A stretch of DNA of 64,000 nt from Phreatobacter stygius (lineage in GTDB: Bacteria > Pseudomonadota > Alphaproteobacteria > Rhizobiales > Phreatobacteraceae). The notes below the pieces were generated by a model. The model did not search any database and had not been told where the DNA came from. It saw nothing but the letters and a program-made list of their open reading frames with translations. Each line of letters starts with the position of its first letter. Within the stretch, counting starts at the first letter, position 1. Made by a program: the position numbers and the translations under genes. The DNA lies in contig NZ_CP039690.1 of NCBI RefSeq assembly GCF_005144885.1, positions 2,121,001 to 2,185,000 on the forward strand. The letters are read 5' to 3'. Below, piece after piece: positions 28,581 through 37,424 of the stretch.

Positions 28581-29623
28581 AGAAGAACGGCGGCAAGCGC
28601 ATCAATCTCGCGCTGCAGGGCGGAGGCGCGCACGGCGCCTTCACCTGGGGCGTGCTGGACGGCCTGCTCTCGGATATGCGCTTGACCATCGACGGCGTCA
28701 CCGGCGCCTCCGCCGGCGCGATCAATGCGGTGCTGCTCGCCGATGGCCTGGCTGCCGGCGGCCCGATCGCCGCGCAGGACCGGCTTTCGGCCTTCTGGAA
28801 GGCGACATCGATCGACGGCAACATGGCGCCACTGCAGCGCCAGGTGATCGACCGGCTGTTCTCGGTGATGCCCTATGCGGGGTCGCCAATGGAAGCCTGG
28901 ATGAATTCGATGCAGCGCTTCTTTTCCCCCTATGATCTCAACCCCTTCGACATCAATCCACTGCAGGACCTGATCCACCAGTTCGTCGATTTCGAGCGGC
29001 TGGCCGCTTATGACCGGCTGCAGGTTTTCATCGCCGCGACCAATGTCACGACCGGCAAGCTCGCCTTGTTCAGCCGCGAGCGCATGACCTGCAAGGCGGT
29101 CATGGCCTCGGCCTGCCTGCCGATGCTGTTCAAGGCCGTGGAGATCGACGGCGTGCCCTATTGGGACGGCGGCTATATGGGCAATCCGCCAATCTTTCCG
29201 CTGTTTCGCACGACCGAGGCGGAAGACGTCATCCTGGTGCAGATCAATCCGGTGGTTCGCCAGGAAACCCCGACATCGTCACGCGACATCGTCAACCGGG
29301 TCAACGAGATCACCTTCAATTCCTCGCTGCAGTCGGAACTGCGCGCAGTCGAATTCGTCTCCCGCCTGGTCGCCGAGGGCAAGCTGCCGCATGGCCGGCG
29401 GCCCGGCCAGTATCGCCACGTGAAGATGCACCGCATCGCGCTCGGCGACGCCATCGAAGGGCTGACGGCGAGCTCGAAGACCACGACGGACTATGATTTC
29501 TTCCTGCAGCTGCGCGATGCCGGCCGGCTTGCCGCCAAACATTTCCTCGACACCCACTACGACGATCTGGGCGTGCGCAGCACGCTCGATCTCAAGGCCG
29601 AGATTGCCGCCGAGAAAGGCTGA
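28577..29623 (+). CDS. Patatin-like phospholipase family protein
   Basis: A 348-residue patatin-fold serine hydrolase. The glycine-rich oxyanion loop is LALQGGGAHGAF (residues 10-21), the nucleophile is in GASAG, and the catalytic Asp is in DGGYMG, so the Ser-Asp dyad is complete. It lacks a signal peptide. Its ATG is part of the ATGA that ends bdhA. This pairing is common in alphaproteobacteria and suggests a role in PHB granule or membrane lipid turnover, perhaps releasing 3-hydroxybutyrate esters for BdhA; that link is inference from context. Confidence 0.9.
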   Translation: MKKNGGKRINLALQGGGAHGAFTWGVLDGLLSDMRLTIDGVTGASAGAINAVLLADGLAAGGPIAAQDRLSAFWKATSIDGNMAPLQRQVIDRLFSVMPYAGSPMEAWMNSMQRFFSPYDLNPFDINPLQDLIHQFVDFERLAAYDRLQVFIAATNVTTGKLALFSRERMTCKAVMASACLPMLFKAVEIDGVPYWDGGYMGNPPIFPLFRTTEAEDVILVQINPVVRQETPTSSRDIVNRVNEITFNSSLQSELRAVEFVSRLVAEGKLPHGRRPGQYRHVKMHRIALGDAIEGLTASSKTTTDYDFFLQLRDAGRLAAKHFLDTHYDDLGVRSTLDLKAEIAAEKG

Positions 29624-29667
29624 CCCAGCTGGCCGGATGGCCCGGCGCAGGCCGCATCCAACCGTCG

Positions 29668-29711
29668 GTCAAACGCCAGTCAAGCGCCAGTCAAACGCCA
29701 GTCAAACGCCC
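29668..29711. repeat. 11-bp tandem repeat (4 units) at the end of the TerB-like gene
   Basis: Four units of GTCAAACGCCA (second unit with one A-to-G change, last unit ending C) follow each other without gaps. The unit at 29701 contains the stop codon of the convergent-strand TerB-like gene. It looks like a small slippage expansion in a 78-bp convergent intergenic region. Confidence 0.85.
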
Positions 29712-30136
29712 TCGGGCCTTTGGGCGCCGGCCTGCGGCACGCCCAGCAGATCGGCGGCGCGGGCAACCACCGCCTCCTCGAATTCATGGGCCTCGCCGTC
29801 GGCCAGCACCAGGCTCCACATCATCTCGACGATGCGCCGGCGCTCGGTCTCGTCCAGCTTGCGCACCAGCACGGCGGTGAAGGTGGTCAGGTCCACCGCT
29901 TCGTTCTCGGCATTGGTCGCCGCCTCGATCAGGAGCTCGGTGTCATGCGCGCCAAGCGTGAAACCGCGCGACAGGATGATCTTGAGCTTGGCGAGCTCGA
30001 CCGGAGCGACATCGCCGTCGACCGTCATGACATGGACCAGCAGAGCCGCCGCGGCGACCCGGTAGTCGCCCGCCTCGAAGGTTTCCTGCCGTTCGCCGGC
30101 CATATCCGCGATCAATGCGAAGAACTTGTCGAGCAT
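29702..30136 (-). CDS. TerB-family (tellurite resistance-like) protein
   Basis: A 144-residue, all-helical protein of the TerB-like domain family: AAAALLVHVMTVDGDVAPVELAKLKIIL, then a second half ERRRIVEMMWSLVLADGEAHEFEEAVVARAADLLGV. The paired acidic helix turns (DGDVAP, DGEAHEFE) are the metal-binding-like sites of the family. Stand-alone TerB proteins do not by themselves imply tellurite resistance, and no other ter genes are here. Start ATG at 30136 fits the domain; an in-frame start at 30199 would add 21 unconserved residues. Confidence 0.8.
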   Translation of the reverse strand: MLDKFFALIADMAGERQETFEAGDYRVAAAALLVHVMTVDGDVAPVELAKLKIILSRGFTLGAHDTELLIEAATNAENEAVDLTTFTAVLVRKLDETERRRIVEMMWSLVLADGEAHEFEEAVVARAADLLGVPQAGAQRPEGV

Positions 30137-30336
30137 GGTGACATCCGCAGCCTCTCTGCGTGGTGTAGCCAATCCCCTCGGGCTCAGGAAGAGGTCCAAG
30201 AGGCCGAGACCTGCGGCAAGATGTGCTGGCAGCGCATGGCGTCATCCCGACGCATCGGGGCGATTCAGGTTGGCCCGGCCGCGTGGCCGCGCTACGACAC
30301 GCGCGCCGCGAGACGGCGGCCCATGGGAGATCAATC

Positions 30337-30690
30337 ATGTCCATCGAGCGCAAGCAGGTCGGCCCCCGCATGAGCGGCGCGGTCGTCCATGGCAATACCA
30401 TCTATCTCGCCGGTCAGGTGGCGAAGACCGCAGCCGGCAAATCGGTCACCGAACAGACCGCCGATATCCTGTCGATCATCGACGGCCTGCTGGCCGAATG
30501 CGGCAGCTCCAAGCTGAACCTGCTGTCGGCCAATATCTGGCTGAGCGACATGTCGACCTTCGCTGAAATGAACGCCGTCTGGGATGGCTGGGTCGCACCG
30601 GGCCACACGCCGGCGCGCGCCACCGTCGAGGCCAAGCTCGCCGCGCCGCAATTTACCGTCGAGATCATGGTCGTCGCCGCCAAAGGCTGA
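30337..30690 (+). CDS. RidA/YjgF-family enamine deaminase-like protein
   Basis: A 117-residue RidA-family protein. Members hydrolyse reactive 2-aminoacrylate and related enamine/imine intermediates from PLP enzymes. Visible motifs are HGNTIYLAGQVA, the central ADILSIIDGLLAECGSS, and TPARATVEAKLAAPQFTVEI, which includes the Arg that binds the substrate carboxylate in active members and the C-terminal strand. The family works as trimers in the cytoplasm. Start ATG at 30337 has GGGAGA 7 nt upstream. A strong terminator follows 33 bp after the stop. Confidence 0.88.
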   Translation: MSIERKQVGPRMSGAVVHGNTIYLAGQVAKTAAGKSVTEQTADILSIIDGLLAECGSSKLNLLSANIWLSDMSTFAEMNAVWDGWVAPGHTPARATVEAKLAAPQFTVEIMVVAAKG

Positions 30691-30723
30691 GCACGCCGTA
30701 CCGGCGCCAACCCGAAAAAAGAT

Positions 30724-30757
30724 AGCGCGGCGAGATTGTCTCGCCGCGCTTTTTTTA
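30724..30757 (+). terminator. Bidirectional intrinsic terminator
   Basis: AGCGCGGCGAGA and TCTCGCCGCGCT form a perfect 12-bp stem with a 3-nt loop. Seven T's follow on the plus strand, and on the minus strand the stem is followed by ATCTTTTTT. It ends both the ridA transcript and the convergent chemoreceptor transcript (stop at 30786). Confidence 0.92.
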
Positions 30758-30785
30758 TGTCCCGCGGACAGGTTCGCGGATGGCG

Positions 30786-32798
30786 TCAGGCCGCCCGCAC
30801 GCCTTCCAGGAAAGCCTGGATTTCGCGATCGAGTGCCTGGGCCTCCTCGCCGAGGCGGCCCGACAGCGCGCGCACATCCTCAGCCGTGGCTTTTGCCGAC
30901 TGGGCCGTGCCGCCGACCCGGACCATGGCTTCGGTGCTGCCGCGAGCCTCGTCGGAGGCGCGATTGACCGCGCTCGCAATGGTCGACACCGCCGCGTTCT
31001 GCTCCTCGACCGCCGCCGCAACCGAAGCGGCGATGCCGCGCATCTCGCCGATCACCGTATTGACCTTGTCGATCGCGGTGACCGCGTCGCCGGAGGCGTC
31101 CTGGATCGCGCCGATCTGGGCGGCGATCTCTTCGGTTGCCTTGGCGGTCTGCGCCGCCAGGTTCTTCACCTCGGAAGCGACGACCGCGAAACCGCGGCCG
31201 GCCTCACCGGCGCGCGCCGCCTCGATCGTGGCGTTCAGCGCCAGGAGGTTGGTCTGACCGGCGATCGCCTGGATCAGGTTGACCACCTCGCCAATACGCG
31301 TCGCGGCCTGGGCGAGCGAGCCCATGGTCTGCGCCGTGCGCTCGGCCTCGGTGACGGCAACGCCGGCCACCTCGTTCGACTTGGCGGCCTGGGTGGCGAT
31401 CTCGGCGATCGACGCCGACAGTTCCTCGGCCGCCGCTGCCGCTGACGCGACCGAGCCCGAGGCCTGTTCCATCGCGCCGGTGGCGCTGTCGGTCTCGCTG
31501 GTCACCGCACCGGAGGCGGTCTCCAGATTGTCGGAGGCTCCATCGAGTTCGCCGGACGCGCCGCGCAGCGCGCTGAGCGAGCGTTCGGCGGCGTCCTCGA
31601 AGCCGCGGATCAGCTGGTCGACCGCGCCGGAGCGGCGGTTGCGCGCCTCGACTTCGGCGATCTGTTCCGCCGCCAGGCGCTCGCGCTCGATGGCATTGTC
31701 GCGGAACACCAGGACCGCGCGGGCCATTTCGCCGAGCTCGTCCTTGGCTTCCGTCGCCGGCACGGTGATCGAGGTGTCGCCGCCGGCCAGTTCCCGCATG
31801 GCGCCGGTAATGCCGCCGATCTGGCGGGTGATCGACCGGCCGAGCACCAGGCCGACCAGGCAGCAGAGCAGGATCACCGCGCCAATGATACCGATGACCA
31901 GCATGCTGGTGGCGTTCTGGGCGGCAAGCCGCGCCTCGCTCGCCTGGGTCTTGCCGGCATCGGCCGCCGCGACCAGCTTGTCGGTGGTCTGGTCGAGGCT
32001 GGTGAGCAGCCGCTCGAGCTCCCAGACCGTCGTTTCAACGGTCCTGGTGCCATCGACAAAGGCATCGAGCGCCGGCCAATAGACTTCGCCGGCCTTCATC
32101 AGATCCGACTTCATCGCCGGCGCGATCACCGAGCGGCTGACCTCGTTGACAAATTTGGTCCGGGCCTGGCGGAACAACTCGAGATCTTCCTGGGCGCCGC
32201 GCAGCATGAAGTCCTTTTCATGCCGGCGCATCTGCAGCACCTGCTCGAGGATGCCGGCGCCGTCGTCGAAATTCTGCGCCACCCGCCGGGCCAGCACCTC
32301 GAGCTGCTGGACCGATTCGGTCATGCGGCCGTTCAGGCCGGACTTGTCGTCCATGCCGAGGGTTTCGATCGTCGCCTTCATCAGTTCGAAGGCCTGGGCG
32401 GCATCGGCGAGCTGTTTCAGCGACTGGTCGATATCGGTGGCCAGCGCCGCCGCCTCCGGCTTCGCCCGGGCGGCGCGCAGCGCCATGATCGCCTCGGCGC
32501 GGGCCGTGTTGAACTGCATGGGCGCCTCGCCCTGGTAGCGCTCGGAAAAGTCGATGGCGTAGAAGCGCAGGTCGCGCACGCCGGCGCGCACCTTCTGCGC
32601 GTCCTGGGCCAGGTTGGCGAAACCGTCATAGGATTCGAAGGCCTGCGCCGCGGAGCGCTGGCCGTACCAGGAGGCGACGCCGGCCGCGAGAACACCCGCG
32701 ATCGGCACCAGCGCCAGCAGCGCGATGCGCAGGCGTATCGAGAGGGCGGGCAGACGAATCGACATTGTGGGCATCCCCATGAATTCCGGCTGCGCCAC
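30786..32798 (-). CDS. Methyl-accepting chemotaxis protein 2 (HBM-type sensor)
   Basis: A chemoreceptor of up to 670 residues. Helix 1 is near residues 22-42 ([21 protein letters not shown]). The periplasmic part of about 250 residues contains a long two-module helical bundle with [12 protein letters not shown], a hallmark of HBM-type sensors (organic-acid receptors such as McpS). Helix 2 is [21 protein letters not shown] at about residue 300. HAMP ([15 protein letters not shown]) and the signalling tip ([19 protein letters not shown]) follow. It is not a close copy of MCP1. Several ATGs crowd the start (32798, 32780, 32774, 32765); 32780 has the best site, CCGGAA, 5 nt upstream. Confidence 0.92.
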   Translation of the reverse strand: MAQPEFMGMPTMSIRLPALSIRLRIALLALVPIAGVLAAGVASWYGQRSAAQAFESYDGFANLAQDAQKVRAGVRDLRFYAIDFSERYQGEAPMQFNTARAEAIMALRAARAKPEAAALATDIDQSLKQLADAAQAFELMKATIETLGMDDKSGLNGRMTESVQQLEVLARRVAQNFDDGAGILEQVLQMRRHEKDFMLRGAQEDLELFRQARTKFVNEVSRSVIAPAMKSDLMKAGEVYWPALDAFVDGTRTVETTVWELERLLTSLDQTTDKLVAAADAGKTQASEARLAAQNATSMLVIGIIGAVILLCCLVGLVLGRSITRQIGGITGAMRELAGGDTSITVPATEAKDELGEMARAVLVFRDNAIERERLAAEQIAEVEARNRRSGAVDQLIRGFEDAAERSLSALRGASGELDGASDNLETASGAVTSETDSATGAMEQASGSVASAAAAAEELSASIAEIATQAAKSNEVAGVAVTEAERTAQTMGSLAQAATRIGEVVNLIQAIAGQTNLLALNATIEAARAGEAGRGFAVVASEVKNLAAQTAKATEEIAAQIGAIQDASGDAVTAIDKVNTVIGEMRGIAASVAAAVEEQNAAVSTIASAVNRASDEARGSTEAMVRVGGTAQSAKATAEDVRALSGRLGEEAQALDREIQAFLEGVRAA

Positions 32799-32959
32799 AA
32801 TCGCGGGGATTAGTTAAAGAACCGCTCACCGGAATCGATTTCGCAATGATTTCATGTGGTTCTACATGACATTACGTAACGCAAATACGCATTGCGGCCA
32901 TTCGATTGAAAGTTGGCAGGCGGGGTCATAGGGTCCGCCCCCGACCGCCGGAAGCCGCC

Positions 32960-33838
32960 ATGCCCTCGTTCGCCAAGGCCGTGCCTCTCGTCTTCGTCCT
33001 GATCTGGTCGACGGGATGGGTCGTCGCAGGGTTTGCCGCCCGTCATGCCGACCCCTTGTGGTTCCTGTTCGTTCGCTTTGCTCTCGCCGCCGCGGTGATC
33101 GCGCTGATCGCCGCGGCTACCCGCGCACCCTGGCCCTCCAGCCCGCGGGCGATCGGCCATGCCATGGCTTCCGGCGTGCTGCTGCACACGCTCTATCTCG
33201 GCGGCGTCTGGTGGGCGGTCCGCAACGGCGTGCCGACAGGCGTTTCCGGCATCATGGCCGGCCTGCAGCCGGTCTTCACCGCCCTTTTGGCGCCGGCGCT
33301 CATCGGCGAACGCATTTCGCTGAAGCAGGCGCTGGGCGTTGCGCTCGGTTTCGCCGGCATCATCCTGGTTCTGGCGCCGAAGGTCCTCGGCATCGACCCC
33401 GCCATGCTCGCGACGGTGCTCGTCCCGCTCGTCGTCAACGTCCTGGCCATGCTGGCGGCGACGCTCGGCTCGTTTTACCAGAAGCGCTTCGTTTCGGGCG
33501 GCGACCTGCGCACCACCACCGCCTGGCAATATGTCGGCGCAGCCCTGACCACCTTGCCGCTGGTTGTCACTTTCGGCGCGTTCGAGGCCGACTGGAACCA
33601 GACCCTGGTGCTGACCATGGCCTGGTCGGTGCTGGCCCTGTCGGTCGGCGGGGTGGGCCTGTTCCTCTACCTGATCGGCCGGGGCGAAGTGTCGCGGGCA
33701 GCAGCCTATATCTATCTCGTGCCGCCGGTTTCCGCGCTGATGTCCTATCTGTTTTTCAGCGAGACGCTGGCCGCGATCCAGCTTGTCGGCATGGCGGTGA
33801 CCGCCGCCGGCGTCTGGCTGGCGGTTCGCCGGTCCTGA
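32960..33838 (+). CDS. DMT-superfamily transporter (EamA family)
   Basis: A 292-residue inner-membrane protein with ten predicted helices in two EamA halves. The first half has LIWSTGWVVAGFAARHADPLWFLFVRF and GVSGIMAGLQPVFTALLAP; the second has GGVGLFLYLIGRGEVSRAAAYIYLVPPVSALMSYLFF. These drug/metabolite transporters usually export amino acids, metabolites or toxic compounds. The substrate is not predictable. Start ATG at 32960, matching the usual EamA beginning just before helix 1. It is divergent from MCP2; mcd follows after 111 bp. Confidence 0.88.
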   Translation: MPSFAKAVPLVFVLIWSTGWVVAGFAARHADPLWFLFVRFALAAAVIALIAAATRAPWPSSPRAIGHAMASGVLLHTLYLGGVWWAVRNGVPTGVSGIMAGLQPVFTALLAPALIGERISLKQALGVALGFAGIILVLAPKVLGIDPAMLATVLVPLVVNVLAMLAATLGSFYQKRFVSGGDLRTTTAWQYVGAALTTLPLVVTFGAFEADWNQTLVLTMAWSVLALSVGGVGLFLYLIGRGEVSRAAAYIYLVPPVSALMSYLFFSETLAAIQLVGMAVTAAGVWLAVRRS

Positions 33839-33949
33839 CACGCACCAAGGCCCGGCCAGCGCCATAGGCGTCGTTAGGCGGATTGCGTCCGCCCCGGTCT
33901 GCGCTATTTTGCATCGCAGCATCGTCGATTTTGCGCTCAGGAGATCGCC

Positions 33950-35629
33950 ATGAGCCCCGCTCTCGCCCGCCAGGATCAATCGGCCGGCCTTCTCGACCTC
34001 GCCCGCGGCGCCATCGTCGCCAGCGACGCCATTCTGGCCGACGCGACCTCGGCGGTCCGCGCGCTGGTCACCGAAGACGGCCGGATTTCCAATGCGGCGC
34101 TGGAGCGCGAGCAGCGCGCCACCCATGGCCTCGCCTGGCTTGCCACCTATGTCGAAAGCATCCGCCAGCTCACCTCCTATGCCGAGCGGCTGAGCGCCCA
34201 GGGCAAATTCGGCGAGATCGAAGAGCTCATCGTGCGCGTCGGCCTTGGCGAATATCTCGCCCAGATGCTCGGCGGCATCGCCATGAGCCAGGGCGAAACG
34301 GTGCGGCCAACCGATCTCGGCCTGTCGCCCGCCGATATCGCCAGGCGCTTCGACGGCGCCGTCGACACGCTGATCGCATCGGGCAATACCGCGACGAACC
34401 GTGCGCGCCTGGCCGTGCTGGTCCAGGAGCGTGAGTCATCAGGCCATTTCGGCGAGCCGGCGCTCGACGAAACCCTCGAGGCGATCCGCGATGAAATGCG
34501 CAAGTTCGCGCTTGCCGAGGTGCTGCCTTTTGCCCACGAGTGGCATCTCAACAACCAGTATATCCCGCTCGATGTCATCGCCAAGCTGTCCGAACTCGGC
34601 GTGTTCGGCCTGACCCTGCCGGAAAGCTATGGCGGCATGGGGCTCGGCAAGGAATCCATGTGCGTCGTCTCGGAAGAGCTGTCGCGTGGCTATATTGGCG
34701 TCGGCTCGCTCGGCACCCGCTCGGAAATCGCCTGCGAGCTGATCCTGGCAGGCGGCACGGAGGCGCAGAAGGACAAGTGGCTGCCACTGATCGCCTCCGG
34801 CGAGGTGCTGCCGACCGCGGTCTTCACCGAACCGAATACCGGCTCGGATCTCGCCTCGCTGAAGACCCGGGCCTTGCGCGACGGCGACGTCTACAAGGTG
34901 TCCGGCAACAAGACCTGGATCACCCACCCGGTCCGCGCCGACGTGATGACACTGCTGGCGCGCACCAATCCGGACGAGCCCGGCTACAAGGGCCTGTCGA
35001 TGTTCATCGCCGAGAAGCCGCGGGGCACCGACGAGGAGCCGTTCCCGGCGCCGGGCATGACCGGCGGTGAGATCGAGGTGCTCGGTTATCGCGGCATGAA
35101 GGAATATGAGATCGGTTTCGACGGCTTCGAGGTGAAGGCCGAAAACCTGCTGGGCGGGGTCGAAGGCCAGGGTTTCAAGCAGTTGATGCAGACCTTCGAG
35201 GCTGCCCGCATCCAGACCGCCGCCCGCGCCGTCGGCGTTGGCCAGGCGGCCATGGATCTCGGCCTGCGTTATGCCCAGGAGCGCATCCAGTTCGGCAAGC
35301 CGCTGATCGCCTTCCCGCGGGTCGCCGACAAGATCGCCATGATGGCGGTCGAGGTGATGATCGCCCGCCAGATGACCTATTACGCCGCGCGCCAGAAAGA
35401 CCATGACCGCCGCTGCGACCTGGAAGCCGGCATGGCCAAGCTGCTCGGCGCGCGTGTCGCCTGGGCGGCGGCCGACAACGCGCTGCAGATCCATGGCGGC
35501 AACGGCTTCGCGCTGGAATATCCGGTCAGCCGCGTGCTCTGCGACGCGCGCATTCTCAACATTTTCGAAGGCGCCGCCGAAATCCAGGCGCAGGTGATCG
35601 CCAGGCGGCTGCTCGACGGCGGAAACTGA
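33950..35629 (+). CDS. mcd: (2S)-methylsuccinyl-CoA dehydrogenase
   Basis: An FAD-dependent acyl-CoA dehydrogenase of the ethylmalonyl-CoA pathway, oxidising (2S)-methylsuccinyl-CoA to mesaconyl-CoA during growth on acetate, C1 or other C2 units. It is 559 residues, longer than ordinary acyl-CoA dehydrogenases (about 385) because of an N-terminal helical extension (residues 1-160) typical of Mcd. The core shows LTLPESYGGMGLGKESMCVV, TAVFTEPNTGSDLASLKT, GGNGFALEYPVSR and LNIFEGAAEIQAQVIARRLL with the catalytic Glu. Start ATG at 33950 follows AGGAGA. No other pathway genes (ccr, ecm, mch) are adjacent. Confidence 0.92.
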   Translation: MSPALARQDQSAGLLDLARGAIVASDAILADATSAVRALVTEDGRISNAALEREQRATHGLAWLATYVESIRQLTSYAERLSAQGKFGEIEELIVRVGLGEYLAQMLGGIAMSQGETVRPTDLGLSPADIARRFDGAVDTLIASGNTATNRARLAVLVQERESSGHFGEPALDETLEAIRDEMRKFALAEVLPFAHEWHLNNQYIPLDVIAKLSELGVFGLTLPESYGGMGLGKESMCVVSEELSRGYIGVGSLGTRSEIACELILAGGTEAQKDKWLPLIASGEVLPTAVFTEPNTGSDLASLKTRALRDGDVYKVSGNKTWITHPVRADVMTLLARTNPDEPGYKGLSMFIAEKPRGTDEEPFPAPGMTGGEIEVLGYRGMKEYEIGFDGFEVKAENLLGGVEGQGFKQLMQTFEAARIQTAARAVGVGQAAMDLGLRYAQERIQFGKPLIAFPRVADKIAMMAVEVMIARQMTYYAARQKDHDRRCDLEAGMAKLLGARVAWAAADNALQIHGGNGFALEYPVSRVLCDARILNIFEGAAEIQAQVIARRLLDGGN

Positions 35630-35708
35630 ACCGGCGCCGCAATGAAAAACTCGCGCAACCGAACCCGCCGAGGATCCGTCCGGGAGACTTGCGACGGGGG
35701 CTGGACAG

Positions 35709-36059
35709 ATGGTGCGCTACGCGGCGGCGGGCTCGATCTTCGTCTATCAAAGATGGGTGTCGCCCCATAAGGGCTTTTGCTGCGCCTATCGGGTGCTGAC
35801 CGGCGGCCGGTCCTGCTCGGAATATGCCCGCCAGACGGTGCTGGACCGCGGCGTGCTGACCCTGACCAAGGCCCTGCCGCGCCAATTCGCGCGCTGCAGG
35901 CGAGCCCATACGACGCTGCTCGCCACGACCGCCGCCTCGGACGAGACCGCCGAGGGCGACAACGGCCGCAAGCGCGGCACAGCGAAAGGATCCGACAGCG
36001 GCTGGTTCGACGGCGTCTGCGTCGGCATGGAATGCCTCGCCCTGCCCTGCGACTGGTAG
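35709..36059 (+). CDS. yidD: Membrane protein insertion efficiency factor YidD, long form
   Basis: A 116-residue protein with the YidD core: an N-terminal amphipathic part (IFVYQRWVSPHKGFCC), then YRVLTGGRSCSEYARQTVLDRGVLTLTKALPRQFARCRR. YidD assists the YidC/Sec insertase at the inner membrane. The usual length is 70-90; here about 40 extra residues (ATTAASDETAEGD to the end, with VCVGMECLALPCDW) extend the C-terminus. The canonical yidD context (rpmH-rnpA-yidC) is absent. Start ATG at 35709 after CTGGACAG. Whether this divergent copy replaces or supplements a canonical yidD elsewhere is not visible. Confidence 0.75.
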   Translation: MVRYAAAGSIFVYQRWVSPHKGFCCAYRVLTGGRSCSEYARQTVLDRGVLTLTKALPRQFARCRRAHTTLLATTAASDETAEGDNGRKRGTAKGSDSGWFDGVCVGMECLALPCDW

Positions 36060-36091
36060 CCCGCCGCCGACGCTGCCGGGCCGCCGCCAGC

Positions 36092-37252
36092 TCAGTCGTT
36101 GGCGCCGCGCAGCGCCCGATCGATATCCTCGTAGAGGTCGTCGGCATCTTCAAGGCCAACCGACAGCCGCAGCAGGTCGGTCGGGCAAGGCGAGCCGGCG
36201 CCTTCGATCGAGGCGCGATGCTCGATCAGGCTCTCGACGCCGCCGAGCGAGGTGGCGCGTTTCCACAAGGCCACGCGCGCCGCCGTCGACACCGCCGCCG
36301 TCTCGCCGGCCTTGACCCGGATCGACATCATGCCGGAAAAGCCGCCGGTCATCTGGCGCCGGGCGACCGCGTGCTGGGGATGCGAGGTCAGTCCGGGATA
36401 GAGCACCTCGGCCACCAGCGGATGGCCTTTCAGCCGCTCGGCAAGGCCCAGGGCCGCTTTCGCCTGGGCCTCGACACGCACATGCAGCGTGCGCATGCCG
36501 CGCATCAGCAGGAAGGCCTCGAACGGCCCGAGGATCTGGCCGTGCATCGAGCGGACGCGGCGGATCCTGGCCCAGAGCTCATTGGTCTCGCGGGTCACCA
36601 GCGCGCCGGCCACCACGTCGGAATGGCCGTTCAGATATTTGGTCGCGGCATGCATGACGATGTCGGCGCCAAGCGTCAGCGGCCGGGTGAAAACCGGCGT
36701 GGCCACGGTCGAATCGACAGCCACGATGGCGCCGCCGGCATGGGCCGCGTCCGCAATGGCGGCGATGTCGGACACCGTCCAGAGCGGATTGGACGGGGTC
36801 TCCAGCCAGACCAGCCTGGTCTTGCCGGGCTCGATCGCGGCCTTCACCGCCTGCAGATCCGAGGTATCGACGAATGTGGTGCGATAGCCATAGGCCGTCG
36901 CATCGTTCATCAGCCAGTTGCGCAAGGCCCAGTACATCACCGTCGGCGCGACGATATGGGCGCCGGTCGGCAAAGCCATCACCACGGCAGTCGCCGCCGA
37001 CATGCCCGACCCGAGCAGCATGGCCTCGGCGCCTTCCTCGAGCTGCGTCAGCAGGGCCTCGCATTGCCTGACCGTCTGGTTGTCGGGCCGGCCATAGATG
37101 AAACCGTTGCGGTACTGGTTGTCCGGATCGCGGATGAAGGTGGTCGCGACATGGATCGGCGTCACCACCGCGTGGGTCTCATGCTCCTCCCAGCCGAGCG
37201 CCTGGGCGGCAAGGGTGCGTGGCTTGAGATGGGGAGGCTTGGACGGCGCCAT
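36092..37252 (-). CDS. Cys/Met-metabolism PLP enzyme (cystathionine beta-lyase / gamma-synthase type)
   Basis: A 386-residue fold-type I PLP enzyme of transsulfuration. The PLP lysine is in MHAATKYLNGHSDVVAG, the phosphate-binding loop is LLGSGMSAATAVVMA, and YGRPDNQTVRQCEALL and TSLGGVESLIEHRAS are family signatures. Cystathionine beta-lyase, gamma-synthase, gamma-lyase and O-acyl-homoserine sulfhydrylase share these motifs, so the exact reaction (making or breaking C-S bonds on the way to methionine) is not decided. The start is ATG at 37252 with AGGA 9 nt upstream; an in-frame ATG at 37315 lacks a site. A good promoter match lies about 90 bp upstream. Confidence 0.85.
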   Translation of the reverse strand: MAPSKPPHLKPRTLAAQALGWEEHETHAVVTPIHVATTFIRDPDNQYRNGFIYGRPDNQTVRQCEALLTQLEEGAEAMLLGSGMSAATAVVMALPTGAHIVAPTVMYWALRNWLMNDATAYGYRTTFVDTSDLQAVKAAIEPGKTRLVWLETPSNPLWTVSDIAAIADAAHAGGAIVAVDSTVATPVFTRPLTLGADIVMHAATKYLNGHSDVVAGALVTRETNELWARIRRVRSMHGQILGPFEAFLLMRGMRTLHVRVEAQAKAALGLAERLKGHPLVAEVLYPGLTSHPQHAVARRQMTGGFSGMMSIRVKAGETAAVSTAARVALWKRATSLGGVESLIEHRASIEGAGSPCPTDLLRLSVGLEDADDLYEDIDRALRGAND

Positions 37253-37340
37253 GATGTCGATCCTGCAAAGACTGCGGTTGCTGGGGAGCGCCAGGACGCG
37301 ATCCCGAATGGGCAAGGCTGCTGACCAATTCCACGATCGG

Positions 37341-37369
37341 AGATTAGAAATCTTAGATCATGGAATCAA
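37341..37369 (-). promoter_or_regulatory. Probable sigma-70-type promoter of the transsulfuration gene
   Basis: Read on the minus strand: TTGATT, a 17-bp spacer, TAATCT. The spacing is ideal and both boxes are close to consensus. It lies in an AT-rich patch of the intergenic region, about 90 bp before the start at 37252. AGATT-TCT-AATCT makes a small inverted repeat over the -10 box, a possible operator. No SAM riboswitch fold is recognisable in the leader. Confidence 0.5.
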
Positions 37370-37424
37370 GTGAGATCCAACGGCGAGGATGACAGCAAAG
37401 ACGCCGCCGGGCTAACGTCCGGCA

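Noticed and set aside
29702-30136. Tellurite-resistance operon
   Set aside because: Only a single TerB-like domain protein is present; none of TerC, TerD or TerZ is nearby.
37253-37424. SAM riboswitch before the transsulfuration gene
   Set aside because: I looked for SAM-II type pseudoknot elements in the leader and found none; only a promoter and a short inverted repeat are visible.
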